A stretch of DNA of 64,000 bases, from positions 257,277 through 321,276 of the forward strand of contig MU271143.1 of NCBI GenBank assembly GCA_021432605.1. The letters are read 5' to 3'. How positions within the stretch are numbered: position 1 is the first letter of the stretch; the number at the start of each line of letters is the position of its first letter. Positions 23,502-35,675 of this stretch are shown here, piece after piece. The notes below the pieces were generated by a model. That model did no database searches, was not told where the DNA came from, and saw nothing but the letters and a program-made list of their open reading frames with translations. The DNA is from Coniochaeta sp. PMI_546. Taxonomy: Eukaryota > Ascomycota > Sordariomycetes > Coniochaetales > Coniochaetaceae. The translations under genes were made by a program, and so were the position numbers.

Positions 23502-25975
23502 CTAGTGCAAACTATCCAAGTAGTTCACCAGGCGTTTCTTGATAACCACCCCGAGCACCTTGGCCGTTTCTTCCTCAACGATGACGAGATATCTCAGGCC
23601 CAACTTCCCAAACATCTCAACAGCATATTCGATCGGCGCATGCGCAGTCACAGTCAGCGGACTACGGTCGATAAATTCAGCAAACACACCGTTCAACAGG
23701 TCAACCTCGACCGCATCCGCGTCAAGCTCATCCACCACCCCCAAGGCGAACTCCAGTTCTGCTTCCGGCAAATACCCGTGGCATATTAGGCGCTCGTTGA
23801 CCACCACGAGACCGGCATCCATCAGACCCCGCGCCTTTAGCTGGTCTAGTTTGTCCTTCAGTGTCTGCTTCCGGATGCGGTAGTCCGGCCCGGTGTAGAG
23901 CGTGATCTCCTCCATCGTGTTTTCCGGCGGGATCAGCTCGGCAACTGTCCCCGCACGGTCGGAGAGTGAGCGAAGCTTGGCGATGGCATGCTCAGCATCC
24001 AGAAATGGGTGTCCCAGCAGGTGCTGCGATAGGTCGTAGACGCTCTCCGCGCTGATAGCGTCGGCCACCCATTTTGCCGTCAAGATGGCGATCATGAAGG
24101 GTGGGATGAAGTTGACTTCGCCTGTAAGCTCGAACATAATCACAGCCAGGCTGACCGTCATTCGACTCACCCCGGCCAGGAAGGCTGCGGAACCCACCAT
24201 CGCGAATATTCCAGGCGAAATATTTGGAACGAGTTGGCCCGCCATCCGTCCGAAAAGCGCCCCAGCGTCTAAAGCTGGAATGATAATGCCCGAGGGTACC
24301 TTGCACCCGAACGTGATGATCGTCAGCAGGAGCTTCACGAAAGTCCCCGAGATCAGGAAGGCATAATAGGAAGACTTGTCCTCCTTTGCTTCCTCCTGGC
24401 AGACGTATGCCGTGCTCGGCCCGTTGCAGTCCACGAGCAGTTCCTCCATGACTATATCTCCCGTGTCACGGATGAGTCTATTAGGATACTGCAATAATGC
24501 TGTGGCGAGCACCACCAAGAGCAGTTCAAAGACGGGGTTGTTCTTGATCAACGGGTACTTGCGGAACACCTTTGACCAGGTGAAGTTTGCCTGGCAAAAC
24601 ACGCCGCCAAATACGCCACCGCAGATGCCGAGCAGGATGAAGACCAGGTAGTGAACGAAATCGTAATCCACGCCATAGTTCGTCTCGAAGAGCACCAGCT
24701 TCCCTGTTCCGGTAGGGTTAAACTCCTTGAGAGCTGCAGCAGCGACCAGAGAACAAAGGAACGATCTCCAGAGCACCCGCCGAGGGAAGTACGTGCTAAT
24801 TTCCTAAACGGTCATAAACAAACAGCTCATCCAGAATAAATGGTGTAGAGGCTCACCTCGTAACTAAACAGAACGCCTCCAATGGGCGCCCCAAACGCAA
24901 CGGACAGGCCAGCCGAACAAGCCACGCTCAGCATCTCCCGCATCTTCCTCTGATTATCACGGTACTTGGGAAAGCAGCTGGCAACCAGGTATCCCACGCA
25001 GGTGGAGATATGCACAAACGGCCCTTCCTTGCCCAGACACATGCCCGTCGCAACAGCAAAGGTTGCTCCAACCGCCTTGACGAGGAGCACCTTGAAATCC
25101 AGGAAGTGCGGTATCACGAAGCCAGATAGGATCGTCTTGATCTCTGGAATGCCGCTTCCGGCAGCCATATACATCGTCTTGCCCGACGCCGTCTCCGTGT
25201 AAGCGTCAGCGGCTCCGCTCACGGCCGGGAGGTTGGTCTTCGTCGTCATTGTCACGGATCCAGCCAGCAGCCCAAACAATAAAGCAAAGGCGACATAGAG
25301 ACCATACGAGCCTGCGTAGATCTCTGCCCACGGTTCCCAGTCGGTACACAGGCCGAGTTCATCCATCCCGGGACCGGCACAGCAAGCACGGCGATTCAAC
25401 CAGACGTTCCGCGAACAGTACCCCTCCTTCCAATCCGCGACGGTGGCCACACTGACGTCGACCACGAAAGCAACACAGGCCGTGAGGAGACCGATGATGG
25501 CCGCGGCAACCCAACCCTGTGCCATATCCCAGCGTTCTGCTATCCTGGAGCGGATGCCATGGCTGCGGGCACGATTGCGGGCCCGCACGGAATCCTTGAC
25601 GAGATCATGGAGCCAGTCGATGGTGGTGTAATCGTTGTAAGGGAGGCGCTCGCCTAATGGGGTCGAGTTCAGCGCTCGCTCGTCCTTGGAGAGATGGGAG
25701 GAGAGGATAGATTCGACGTCGGCGTCGTAGACGTGGTTGTGCTGGGCATGAGGATTGAGATGATGAGGCGCATGGGAGTGAGCTTGTAGGAGAGGTGTGG
25801 CATGCGATGGCTCGTCTTCGGCCATCGTGACTGGACCGACAACTCTGACGCGCTGAGGAGATCCTGCTGTAAGAGTGAGTGGAAGAGAGAAGCGTGAACT
25901 TGTCATCCAGCGGCTAGGAGATTCGCTCGAAGCACTTGCACTGACGATCGCACCGAGGCCAGACCCTGACATCAC
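23502..25975 (-). CDS. ClC-family voltage-gated chloride channel/transporter
   Basis: Two exons, 25975-24857 and 24803-23502, with one 53-54 nt intron (GTGAGC...TTTAG); 806 residues joined. The N-terminal cytosolic part is Ser/His-rich; an alternative start is Met51. The membrane domain shows the selectivity motif GSGIPEIK (about 273-280), the gating glutamate in GKEGPFVH (about Glu317) and the later GSAAFLAGVSRMTVSLAVIMFELTG-type helix region. Two CBS domains fill the C-terminus (about 600-806), which ends in a VIKKRLVNYLDSLH-type strand-helix. This is the eukaryotic intracellular ClC-3/Gef1-like subgroup, expected to exchange or conduct chloride in Golgi, endosome or vacuole membranes for pH and metal homeostasis. 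Complete length for the family. The start is the uncertain part, since 50 Ser-rich residues precede MAEDEPS. Confidence 0.93.
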
Positions 25976-28900
25976 TTGATGTCGAGGCAGAGATAAGACG
26001 AGAGATAAGGGCGCGAGCTAGCTGCCATGTGCCAGGACGCCACCGACGACCAGCTCGATATACATTGGCTAGTCGTAGATAGCCCTGCATCGGCATTTGA
26101 GGCAGTTATGATATTAGTACCGAATGTCTTGTGAGAAGGAAGCCACTTGGCGGGACTGCGGATGCTGCGTGTTGCGCGTGGATGAAGTTGGGTTTTAAGT
26201 GTGCGCTGAACTATGTACGGATTAAGGATTGCCATATGGTCTCTGCCGTGCGACAGGGTAAGAGCGTATCGTTTCCGTGGCAGGTTGCCAATTGTGGATT
26301 GGCCCAAACCCGCTGTTTTCAGCACGGAAGGTAAAGCCGAAAGGCAAAGGTCAATTGTCCCTATTTGGACGTCGACATAGATTAAGCTAAGGTACCCATT
26401 AGATACCACGAATGACTTGCTAATTATTACGCGAGAAATTCATAGAGATTGCCAGCTCCTAAAGAATGACAGATAATTGAGGAGCTTAAAACCACGAGCA
26501 GCAAGAAGAACAAATAACAGTACGATCACAATGTAAGGGATATCATGAGGGCTAGAGAATAACGATAATGAGAAAATACAATGGCATGAGGTTATCAGAG
26601 TGGAAAGAGTGTCACAAATAGCAATAAATCACTGAATATAATCAGCAGGTAATCAGAGCCTGACCTCTTAAAGTCTAGCCAAGTCTTACCGAGACATGGC
26701 AGCGGTAATCAACGCCTCCAGTGCTGAAGCTTGTTGCGTAGAACCCTGAACTCAGAGTGGACTATATATATATATATATATATATATATCTAGACTGTCA
26801 GGTCAGGAGTTACACCATCTGCTTATCGCCACTAGGAAATTCCAAGAGCCACATCTTAGCTCAACAATAAACGCGACGGCCGAAACCGTCGCAGTAGGTA
26901 CTAGTGAAGTGCTCCATTCACATCCGTCCACCGACTATGAGGTGGCACAATAGTGACACTCTCTGTAAGTCCCGTCACAACAAGGCATGTCACGTCGAGC
27001 AGAACTGTCTCTGCCAATGTAGGTTCAAAAGACCAAGCGGGTAATAGCACTGTTTGACTTACGAGATGAAGACAAAAGCAAAGGTCTTATAAACACATCA
27101 TATCTTCAGGGTCGAAGTTAGTTGGTGTATATGTGTGGCAAAGAGCTTCTTTTGACTGGCAGTAGCAAGTCTCGTAGCGGCCAGTTCCTTGTCCAACACG
27201 CCGTCTAGGATGGAATGCACCTTTTGGAACCGATATACATTGCCCCTGACTCACCTAAAGTTGAACAGTATATGTTCAAGGTTCTCGAGACACATCTCAA
27301 TTGCAAATTACTCAGGCCTCGGTATCCCTTGTATCTCGATCTCTTCACCGTCTGAACTGTAAACTTCTCTATGATAACTAAGATCCAGAAAGTTCTCATA
27401 AAGACCATGCCGCTTTCCATCTTCCGCTCGCGCAAAACTTCAATGCAACGGGTCGCCATTGCTGAGCGCCTTTCCCATGAATCTCCCAGATCAATGATCA
27501 CCCACATCCTCGTCTTCAGTGTCGGACAGGAAGCTTAGCAGCAAGGTATTCTCTTCAATGCTAAGTCGCCGGTAGATGTGACACATCTTTATAGCTACTC
27601 TGGTTTCGACACTGTGTTCTGGTGTGATGTTGACACTGGAAGTCGATGGGCGACAGACAGTCAATCATGATACTACGAGTGGTGTGATTACCTGGACATT
27701 CGAATCATTTATATCATACACCGAACGCATATATGCAGTCAGGCGGCGCCGCTGGGTCCACAAATGGCCTGGACTCTGATTACCTTATGTCTAACCTGGA
27801 AGGGTAAACGTGAGAGACCTTGGGCCCCGTATGTGTCTGACTGAGTGACGTGTAACTTTACGAACTACCTCTATACAGAAAGCCCACGTCTATAACTAGG
27901 TCACAGAGGCTTTATCATGGCACTTGCGTATAACATGTGTGAGCTTTTAGCTATACATTCCCGATCATGCTTAATCCTTCGCACGGTGCCTGCTATGGTG
28001 CTCCATTTCAAGCTTGATTTCGATGAACATAACCATGGGCCTCAGTACTTTGGTGGAATCGATCAGCTGCAAACCGCTGGTGAGAGCGTGTACGCATGTT
28101 ATAGAGTGTCAGCACTGGGAAATTCACTTCTTATTACCTCTCGTCATGGTCGTAAAGGTGCAAGCATACGAGATGAGGTGAAAGAAGTATATGTTGCCTG
28201 TTATCAGACAGCATTGAATGAGAGGGATTGATACTTTTCTTCTTCTGAAAAGAGGAATCCTGTTTCCCTTATGCTCGTGTATGATCATTGGCCGGCACTG
28301 GTGCCTTTATCTTGGTTAATGTAGACTTGAATTTGGTGACCACCATTCGTACAGTCTTGTACCGGCTGGGTCAGCAATCCAGCACGAGTCTCAGTCTCGC
28401 GATATGAATAGCTTGCGAACGGACGACACCTTTGAGCTTAATAACCGTGACATCTGTCTCATTGTTCTCATGTTGGTTGAGCGTCAGTCGTCATCAGGCT
28501 ATGCGTCGAGTTTCTCATTGACAACCACCGGGCACTGGAGCGATAACCGGCCATGAAGGAAAGGGTCCAGAACCGAGAGAGGACGGCAGCGGGTACGAAG
28601 GCCTTCATGTTAACTTACTGACTCTCGAGCTACCAATATTGGTATTAGGGAACGTGAACCCGGATTGGCGTCCCTCACTCAGATATCAATAGCAATTGTG
28701 TCTCGAAGGTACCTTGGGTGAAGTCGACAATGAATTTAGCACTTGCAGGGCGATAAGGTAGATAGGACGGTGCGGGGCAGGTGCTAAAAAGGTGACAATG
28801 TGCCAGCCAACCTGGAAATCCTGCGGCTATAAACGGCCTTGCGCTTCCACGCTCTGCACATTTACTTAGCACCTGCCTAATAGTATACACAGTAATCAGC

Positions 28901-29098
28901 AAAACTCCAATGCCCCGCACTTTTGTACCACCTTCGTTGATAGTCAGATCGACTGCACATTTGCCCAAGTCGTTTCCCATATCCTCGAGCTTTTGTTCTC
29001 GGTCCAACGCAAGAACCAAGCCGCAGCTTCATTCTCGGACTCTTCCCGCTACTCGAAACTACCTTACCGAAGCAGTCAGATCTCACCAAGCACGCAAG
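25976..29098. other. AT-rich intergenic region
   Basis: No supported gene. 26.4-26.8 kb is markedly AT-rich and contains a (TA)n microsatellite. Short frames near 27.2-27.5 kb (minus) and 27.9-28.2 kb (plus) match nothing I know. The last 200 bases before the Dug1 ATG are open in the same frame as that gene (see findings). Confidence 0.45.
26763..26789. repeat. (TA)n dinucleotide microsatellite
   Basis: About 13 uninterrupted TA units in AT-rich non-coding DNA. Confidence 0.9.
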
Positions 29099-30596
29099 AT
29101 GGCCGGTGCCCCGCAGCTCGACGGCTTCTTCAAGCAGGTCGACACCTTGTCCGACCACTTTATCGAGAGGCTTCGCAAGGCCGTCGCGATCCCCTCCATT
29201 TCAGCCGACGAGTCGCGCCGCCCAGACGTCTTCCGCATGGGCCATTGGCTTGCCGATGAGCTGAAGGCCCTCGGCGTCCAGGTCGAGCTCCGTCAGCTCG
29301 GCAAGCAACCCGATCACCCCCACCTCGACCTTCCCCCAGTCGTGCTCGGCCGTTACGGCAACGACAAGAACAAGCGCACCATCTTGGTATACGGACACTA
29401 CGATGTCCAGCCGGCGGAGAAGACCGACGGCTGGGCGACGGAGCCCTTCGATCTGACCGTCGACTCGGAAGGCCGCATGTTCGGCCGTGGCTCCACTGAC
29501 GACAAGGGTCCTGTTCTTGGCTGGCTCAACGCCATTGAGGCTCACCAGAAGGCTGGCGTCGAGTTCCCCGTCAACCTGCTGATGTGCTTCGAGGGAATGG
29601 AGGAGTACGGTTCCGAGGGACTGGACGAGCTTATCGAGGCTGAGGCGAAGAAGTGGTTTGCCGACGCCGACGCCGTTTGCATTTCGGACAACTACTGGCT
29701 CGGCACCGAGAAGCCATGCTTGACGTACGGACTTCGCGGGTGCAACTACTACTCCGTCGAGGTCTCTGGACCCGGCGCCGACCTACACAGCGGCGTCTTT
29801 GGCGGTACGGCACAGGAGCCCATGACGGATCTGGTGCGCGTGTTGGCCACCTTGGTTGACACCGACGGTAAGATCCAGATCCCTGGCATCAAGGAGCAAG
29901 TGGCTCCTGTGACGGCGGAGGAGGAGACTCTTTACGACGGCATCAGCTTCACCATGGACAACATCCACGAGTCGTTAGGCAGCAAGACCACCATCTTCGA
30001 GGACAAGAAGTCTACCCTCATGGCGAGGTGGCGGTACCCTAGCTTGTCTATCCACGGTATAGAAGGTGCCTTCTCGCAGCCCGGCGCCAAGACAGTCATC
30101 CCGGCCAAGGTCATTGGAAAGTTCTCCATCCGGACAGTCCCCAACATGGAGATTGAGAAGACCAACGAGCTCGTCTTCAAGTACGTCAAGGAGCAATTCG
30201 CCAAGCTTGGCAGCAAGAACACGCTCAAGGTCGATGTCCTGCACACGGGCAAGTGGTGGGTCTCGAGCCCGAAGCACTGGAACTTCTCGGCCGCTGCCAA
30301 GGCTGTCGAGCGCGTCTTCGGAGTCCAGCCGGATTTTACCAGGGAGGGCGGAAGGTAAGCTCGTCTAAGCACGCTGACCAGCGTCGACACCTGAATCGTA
30401 CTAACGAGCCTATAGCATTCCCGTCACTCTCACCTTTGAGCAGGCAACTGGCAAGAACGTCTTGCTCCTGCCCATGGGCAGCTCGACTGACGGCGCCCAC
30501 TCCATCAACGAGAAGCTGGACAAGCGCAACTACATTGAGGGTATCAAGCTGCTAGGAGCTTATCTCCACCATGTGGCGGTGGAGCCGACGAACTAG
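29099..30596 (+). CDS. DUG1: Cys-Gly metallodipeptidase Dug1 (peptidase M20)
   Basis: Two exons, 29099-30354 and 30416-30596, with a 61-nt intron (GTAAGC, CTAAC branch, TATAG); 478 residues. M20A/F hallmarks are in order: YGHYDVQP with zinc ligand His100 and catalytic-side Asp102, [10 protein letters not shown] with the bridging Asp135, and [11 protein letters not shown] with general base Glu168 and ligand Glu169. The DLHSGVFGG dimerisation-domain segment and the terminal [14 protein letters not shown] block with the last His ligand also match. This is the CNDP2/Dug1 type, a cytosolic di-zinc or manganese dipeptidase that splits Cys-Gly in glutathione turnover and, in yeast, works in the Dug1-Dug2-Dug3 pathway. 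The start at 29099 fits the family. The frame is, however, open upstream to an ATG at 28910, which would add a Ser/Arg-rich 63-residue leader. Confidence 0.93.
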
Positions 30597-31796
30597 ACGG
30601 TATTCCGCGTCGCGAAGATGAGCCCCTGAATGCCAGATGCCGCGACGTGAGGCAAATGTATTGAACTATGAGCAGGGATGTCGTGGGAACTGACTTCTCA
30701 GTTACATACCAGACAAATTGAAAAGATACAGAGGCCCTCATATCCATCGACACACTGGACTTTGCGTTGAACTTTATTCGATTGCTGCAGCATAGCTTCG
30801 ACAAGCTGATCGAGATTGAACTTACCTTTGTCCTTCACCGAACAGCGTGCCCTTTCCTTGATATTATTCCAATAGCGACCCGGTACAATACCCCTGGGAG
30901 CTTCAACGGATCGAAGCGTCACCACGTGAGAATCTGCATACAGCGTTAGACGCTACCTTAGTATAGTTGCTTAGCTCCCAGCGCCTCCCTTACCGATTGG
31001 GTCGAGCGTGAACCAGCCTGACCTTGCGGTCGCCGAATCAGCAATCACAGGAAGCAAATGCGTGTAAACGATCGTGCCAATGCCGTCGCACCCCCCTCCA
31101 ACGTCTGCCGCAGTTACACCACATGATCGTGCCGGCGAATAGAAGTATTGCCGCCCGTTCACCATGCTGCCTTTGTCATTCCTTTCTCATCTCCAACCAG
31201 CGCACGCGAACCAAAAAATGCATCATTTCGGGCAGCTCGGGCCATTGGCCCAGCTGCTGAACCTCGCTCCTCTGGTGCTTCCCCGGCCGGGGAATGGTGT
31301 CTTGGTATGCGGGGAACCTGGTCCAGTGAATTGGGGACCTCGATGCATCGAGACAAGCCTCCTATACCACGAATCCTAGCCCGTACCAACAAAAAAAGCT
31401 GGGGTAGACAAAGTGGTGCAGCTGCTTTGGTCACTTATGACACGGCCGGACATCACCAAGACTGCGTCCCACGGGAAGCTCTTCAATTTAAGATGCCGAT
31501 TCTAGATGGCACTTATGCGGTCGGCGGTGCGACTAGGGTATGAGCAGCCACCCATGCCACTGCACATCGTGTGTGTAACTTGTGTCTGCTGCTCTGGCCC
31601 CGAGACTTGCAAGCTTCCAAACCGACATTGCAGGAGGATGCGGGCGGACCTTGGTGCCGTGTATAAAGGGCTATATGTAGGCAGGCAGCGGCACCCCTTG
31701 CCGACCTCTTTGTGAGGCCTGGTTCTATGAAAGATTGCCGTTCACGCATAGAGTGTATACTGATTCTATCGTGTGTATCCATCCCTGCTTCCAAAT
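30597..31796. other. Intergenic: upstream region of acetate transporter
   Basis: No gene seen. The first 200 bases are likely Dug1 3' UTR. A 16-bp perfect palindrome lies at 31279-31294, and a TATAAA-like sequence (GTGTATAAAGGGC) near 31661-31670 lies about 130 bp upstream of the transporter ATG. Confidence 0.45.
31279..31294. promoter_or_regulatory. 16-bp perfect palindrome upstream of acetate transporter
   Basis: TTCCCCGGCCGGGGAA is self-complementary. It contains overlapping CCCCGG/CCGGGG cores resembling the SYGGRG site of the carbon repressor CreA/CRE-1, and an inverted CGG/CCG layout like a Zn2Cys6 dimer site. It lies about 500 bp upstream of the transporter ATG. Regulatory role is inference only. 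Confidence 0.35.
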
Positions 31797-32871
31797 ATGT
31801 CGTCCACTCCGGACCGCACAGAGGTCATCCACCACCAACATAGTGATGAGGAGAAGGGCTTGCACCGAACGGTGACGGGCGTCACCATGTCACCGGAGCT
31901 GTTCGAGAAGGTACTGACTTCTGCGCCTCAGACTTCGACTGTACCGGAGGTCTCCTCTATGTGAGCAGTCTGCTAACGACCTCTTTACAGCTTTACCTGA
32001 CTCCCAAGGTTCCTCATGTGGGCGACAACAATAAGAGATATGCCAATCCCACGGCACTCGGATTTGTTGGGTAAGTCCCCCCAGATACCTCGCCCTGAAA
32101 CCGCTGTCCTATCGTGGTAAAGCAGTAAACTAATCATCGACTGGTTGTAATCTGCATTTAGCTTCGTCATCTCGACGTTCACATTCTCAATGATCATGAT
32201 GGGCTGGGGAGGAGCTTCCGGACTGTCACCCGTCGTGTAAGTCACCCCAATTCACCGGTTTCGCCGGCCGAAGACAAAACCCGGTGCCCGTGACTAACAA
32301 ACCCACGCGAAGCGGCATCTTCTTCTTTGTCGGCCCTGTCCTCCTGATCTTCGCCATGGTCTTCGAATGGATAATGGGCAACTTCTTCCCGATGATGGTG
32401 ATGGGATTGTTCGCCGTCTTCTGGTTGAGCTTCGGCTGCCTCCAACTGCCCACCCTGCAGCTCGGCGCCAACTACGCCACCACCGCCGACCCGTCCGGCT
32501 ACGGCTCCCCGGAGTTCAACGCCACGGTCGCCCTGTACCTGATTGTCTGGGGCTTCGCTCTGTTCACCTTCTTTATCTTCACCTGCAAGATCAACGCCGT
32601 ATTCGCCGCCATCTTCCTGCTGGTCAGCACCGCGGCCTGGGTCCTGAGCGCGGCGTACTGGAAGGTCTCGCAGGGCGAGTTCGAGCAGGCCGGCAAGATA
32701 CAGAAGGCCGGCGGTGCGCTGCTCTTCATCGTGGCTTTGCTCGGATGGTACATGTGTTTCATAATCATGGCGGGCGAGATGCGGATCACGCTCAACTTGC
32801 CGGTGGGCGATCTGTCGCATCTGTGGCCCAGGACGGACGTCCCTCTTGCTGCTAGAGATCATGACGATTAG
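31797..32871 (+). CDS. GPR1/FUN34/YaaH acetate transporter
   Basis: Four exons, 31797-31910, 31991-32070, 32162-32236 and 32313-32871, with introns of 80, 91 and 76 nt (GTACTG/CAG, GTAAGT/TAG, GTAAGT/AAG). The joined frame is 276 codons (275 residues). The signature NPTALGF (residues 57-63, family consensus NPxPLGL) sits just before the first of six hydrophobic helices, ending with GWYMCFIIMAGEM and a polar tail. The family includes Ady2/Ato1 of yeast and AcpA of Aspergillus, proton-coupled importers or channels for acetate and other monocarboxylates in the plasma membrane. The hydrophilic N-terminus (HHQHSDEEKG) is typical. Full family length. Expression is usually acetate-induced and glucose-repressed in fungi, and the upstream palindrome would suit that, but this is unproven. 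Confidence 0.92.
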
Positions 32872-34001
32872 GGATGGTGGCACTGTCCATGATCTGGGAA
32901 GAATCTGGGAGCAGCTCGGATGTGAAAGCTGGGGACAAAAAGGGGTGTTGTGAGATTGGTCAATGTGTTGCGTCCAGAAGTTATTGGCCCTTATGCTCTA
33001 ATAGGAGTTGTCTTTAGAGACAGGTCTGAACATGTATGTCATTGCTTTCGATAATGTGTAAAGCTCTATGCTGGTCGCCAGTTGGCGATGACATGCTGTT
33101 CTTACTTGACCACACTACTTGCAAGGCTTTATGTGATTTTATTAGCTGGCTGTTTTCTGTTGTGACCTTGTTCTCTCAGAAGACTCCTCGGTGGTTGAGG
33201 CTCCATACCGACTCATCTAAGTCACAATGGACAGGGAGAATCTTGCCTCGATTCACACAAGACACCACTTTTCCTTGCCATTATTGACCCCCTTTCACAC
33301 AAAGCTGGCAACACTTCGGGTTCGCAAGCACATTAACCCAAGCAATCCAAGTCTCCTGTGGTCACAGAGAAGGGGAGCAGACTTCGCCGCTGCGATCCCA
33401 GATGCCGTGCAACGACAGCGGGTGCTCGACGCGTGTCAACCTTCTGCGCAAACCCGCAATGACACCTAAGATATCGGCATGCCATCTTGCAGGAAGCTAC
33501 GGCTTCTGTATCACAGTAACATAGATGTTTGTGTTGTATATCTCGAGCTTGATCCCGATAGTGTGAGCCGCTGTTGTGCATATGTACGCAAGCACGGTGC
33601 CGTCCTGTCGTCCAACACAAACGAACTCGAGACATTACCACGTGCATGTAGTGGTTCAAATTATACAAAGGGCCTAGGTGTAGGTGAATTCACACCCATG
33701 GAGTAATGCCAGATATCTGATTCTCAACTCTCACTGGGTAATTCATGATTGCAGATGATCCTGGCATCGGCATAGTTGCCTGCAAATAATGCAATTTGCC
33801 GTGGCTGTATCCTAGCCTCATGCCGTACTCCGCAAGATGTCGTACGACTGTACCATCACTGACTTGCTGCATCGACTCGAGGTCAAGCCAAGAAGCATTA
33901 TCTAGCACAATACAAGTATCATCAATCAAGCAATCTCTATTGTTCATTCTCGTAACAAGTCTAGGGTATCAAAGCCATGCAACGACCCTCTCTCCATGCG
34001 C
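32872..34001. other. Convergent 3' regions, no gene
   Basis: Lies between the ends of the plus-strand acetate transporter and the minus-strand Vps62 gene, so it contains both 3' UTRs. Short frames only; nothing recognised. Confidence 0.45.
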
Positions 34002-35675
34002 TCACCCATACCATGCACTCTTCTTCCCCGCCTCGATGCTAGTGACAATAGTACACCTATCCGTCTGACACACCTTCTCGCGATCCAGTTTCTTGAACTT
34101 GGGCCCCAGCGGACCGTCGACATAGTGGTACTGCCCAAACAGCCTCCACTGCCTCCGGTCGGCCAGGGGATACAGGTCGTCCCCCCACGAACCCCCGAAG
34201 TGGAACCAAGACGTCGGGGCGTCCGGGTTCGAAGCCGCGGGGACGAGGCTGGAGGAGGTGTTGCCGGCCGCCTCGGCCTCGTAATCGTAGAAGTAGGCGT
34301 ACGTGTTCTGGCTCGGGTCCCACAGGGGTCCGCGGTCCGTGACGTCCTTCAAGATGCCAAACGGCAGCACGTAGGGGTGCTTGCCAGAGTCGGCGTACAT
34401 GGCGTGGCTGCCGACGGCGGAGTAGAGGACCGGCCGGTCGACCTTCTCCTCGTGGCCCGACGCGCGGTGATATTTCGTGGTCTTCTTCTCGAGGGCGCTC
34501 CAGAGGTACGCCTTCCCGCCGGCATGCTCGCTGCAGAACAGCGCGCGCGGGACCCCGTTCTCGAACCGGATCATGGAGTGCTCCCAGTCGCCGATGTGGT
34601 TGCCGAAGCGGATGTCGAAGACGGTCTGGCCGAGGTTGTAGCTGTAGAAGAAGAACCAGAAGGCGTCGAGGATGCCGGAGCCCTTGTCCACCATGACCAG
34701 GACGGCGGGGGCCTTGGAGTATCCGTCTGCGTCGGGCTTGTGCATTGCCGTCGCTTGGAGGACGTGCTGCTGGTCCGCAGTTAAGAGCGAACGTCTGGCG
34801 CGCCATCGGCGAGATATCTTGCGTGGGTCGGATATCCGGTGGATGGGGTGGTCTTTGTCTACGGTCCACCATGTCGTCTTGTCCAGCGGGACGGGGGAAT
34901 ACGACATGCTCTGATGCGCTCTATGTTCTCGATCTGCCTCGCCGCCGTCGGAGTCGTTGCTGTATGGAAGCGGTGTGTTCTTGTAGCTGTGCAACCAGTC
35001 TGGCCTGGTCTCGACGTCTACTTCGCTGGTGAGGTAGATCTCTTCCGCCTCATCGTCTTCCAAGTCGCCCAGATTGTCGAGGTCAAGCGGCTCCGACAAG
35101 TTCATCGCCGAGCCGTTCGTGTACGGGTTCATATGTTTGATGAAGTCGGCGATATCGGATGGCCAGAAATGCTCGCCCGAGTACAGGTGTACCAGAGGCG
35201 CATACTTGAGGACGTAGTCGGGAATATCCCTCGCCCTCTGAGAGTCGCGCTGCGCTGTCCCATCCTGAAGTCTCCTTGTCGATGTCCACGCCTGTATATT
35301 TGGTCTCTCTCCGCTGTCGGATCGCTTCCGTAGATCGATGCGCTTCAGCTCGTCTCCGTCATCCGTCGTATTGTCCGGTAGAGTCGGACCGTCCCACCTA
35401 ACGTGGTGAGCCCCGCAGAGCATCAGCCATCGACAAGCCTGGCGGTCGACCCAGTATGGTGACGTCGAAACCCATTTCTTGTCTCGTTCGCGCTCTTCCT
35501 TGTTCGGCGGTGTAGGGTTGAGGACACCAGGGAGGATGGTGAGGACAAGGACTAGCGAGAGAACGCAGACCGCGGCTATACCCAGCCGGCGCAGGTGATA
35601 CATCGGATAAAAGGTCGCGGCCTGGCGCGACAAATCGTCCCGGACGACAAGAATCGAAAGACGAAGGGGCTTCAA
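34002..35675 (-). CDS. Vps62-like protein
   Basis: Single exon, 557 residues from ATG 35675; a start at Met25 (35603) directly before the hydrophobic segment YHLRRLGIAAVCVLSLVLVLTILP is equally plausible. This segment (about 25-48) is a signal anchor or cleavable signal. The remainder is the Vps62 domain (PF06101 family, yeast Vps62 and Tda6): YVLKYAPLVHLYSGEHFWPSDIADF near 165-190, AFWFFFYSYNLGQ, the GNHIGDWEHSMIRF block and the AVGSHAMYADSGKHPY block, and a final FGGSWGDDLYPLADRRQ segment. Yeast Vps62 was named from a vacuolar sorting phenotype; its biochemical activity is unknown. N-glycosylation sequons support a secretory-pathway location. The acidic, Asp-rich stretch at about 205-230 is a low-complexity insert. 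Confidence 0.87.
   Translation of the reverse strand: MKPLRLSILVVRDDLSRQAATFYPMYHLRRLGIAAVCVLSLVLVLTILPGVLNPTPPNKEERERDKKWVSTSPYWVDRQACRWLMLCGAHHVRWDGPTLPDNTTDDGDELKRIDLRKRSDSGERPNIQAWTSTRRLQDGTAQRDSQRARDIPDYVLKYAPLVHLYSGEHFWPSDIADFIKHMNPYTNGSAMNLSEPLDLDNLGDLEDDEAEEIYLTSEVDVETRPDWLHSYKNTPLPYSNDSDGGEADREHRAHQSMSYSPVPLDKTTWWTVDKDHPIHRISDPRKISRRWRARRSLLTADQQHVLQATAMHKPDADGYSKAPAVLVMVDKGSGILDAFWFFFYSYNLGQTVFDIRFGNHIGDWEHSMIRFENGVPRALFCSEHAGGKAYLWSALEKKTTKYHRASGHEEKVDRPVLYSAVGSHAMYADSGKHPYVLPFGILKDVTDRGPLWDPSQNTYAYFYDYEAEAAGNTSSSLVPAASNPDAPTSWFHFGGSWGDDLYPLADRRQWRLFGQYHYVDGPLGPKFKKLDREKVCQTDRCTIVTSIEAGKKSAWYG

Noticed and set aside
32242-32883. 213-codon frame antisense to the acetate transporter
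   Set aside because: Composition bias from the codon usage of the real gene; no family resemblance.
34057-34872. 271-codon frame overlapping the Vps62 gene in another phase
   Set aside because: Arg/Pro-biased shadow of the GC-rich Vps62 coding sequence, which itself matches a family well.
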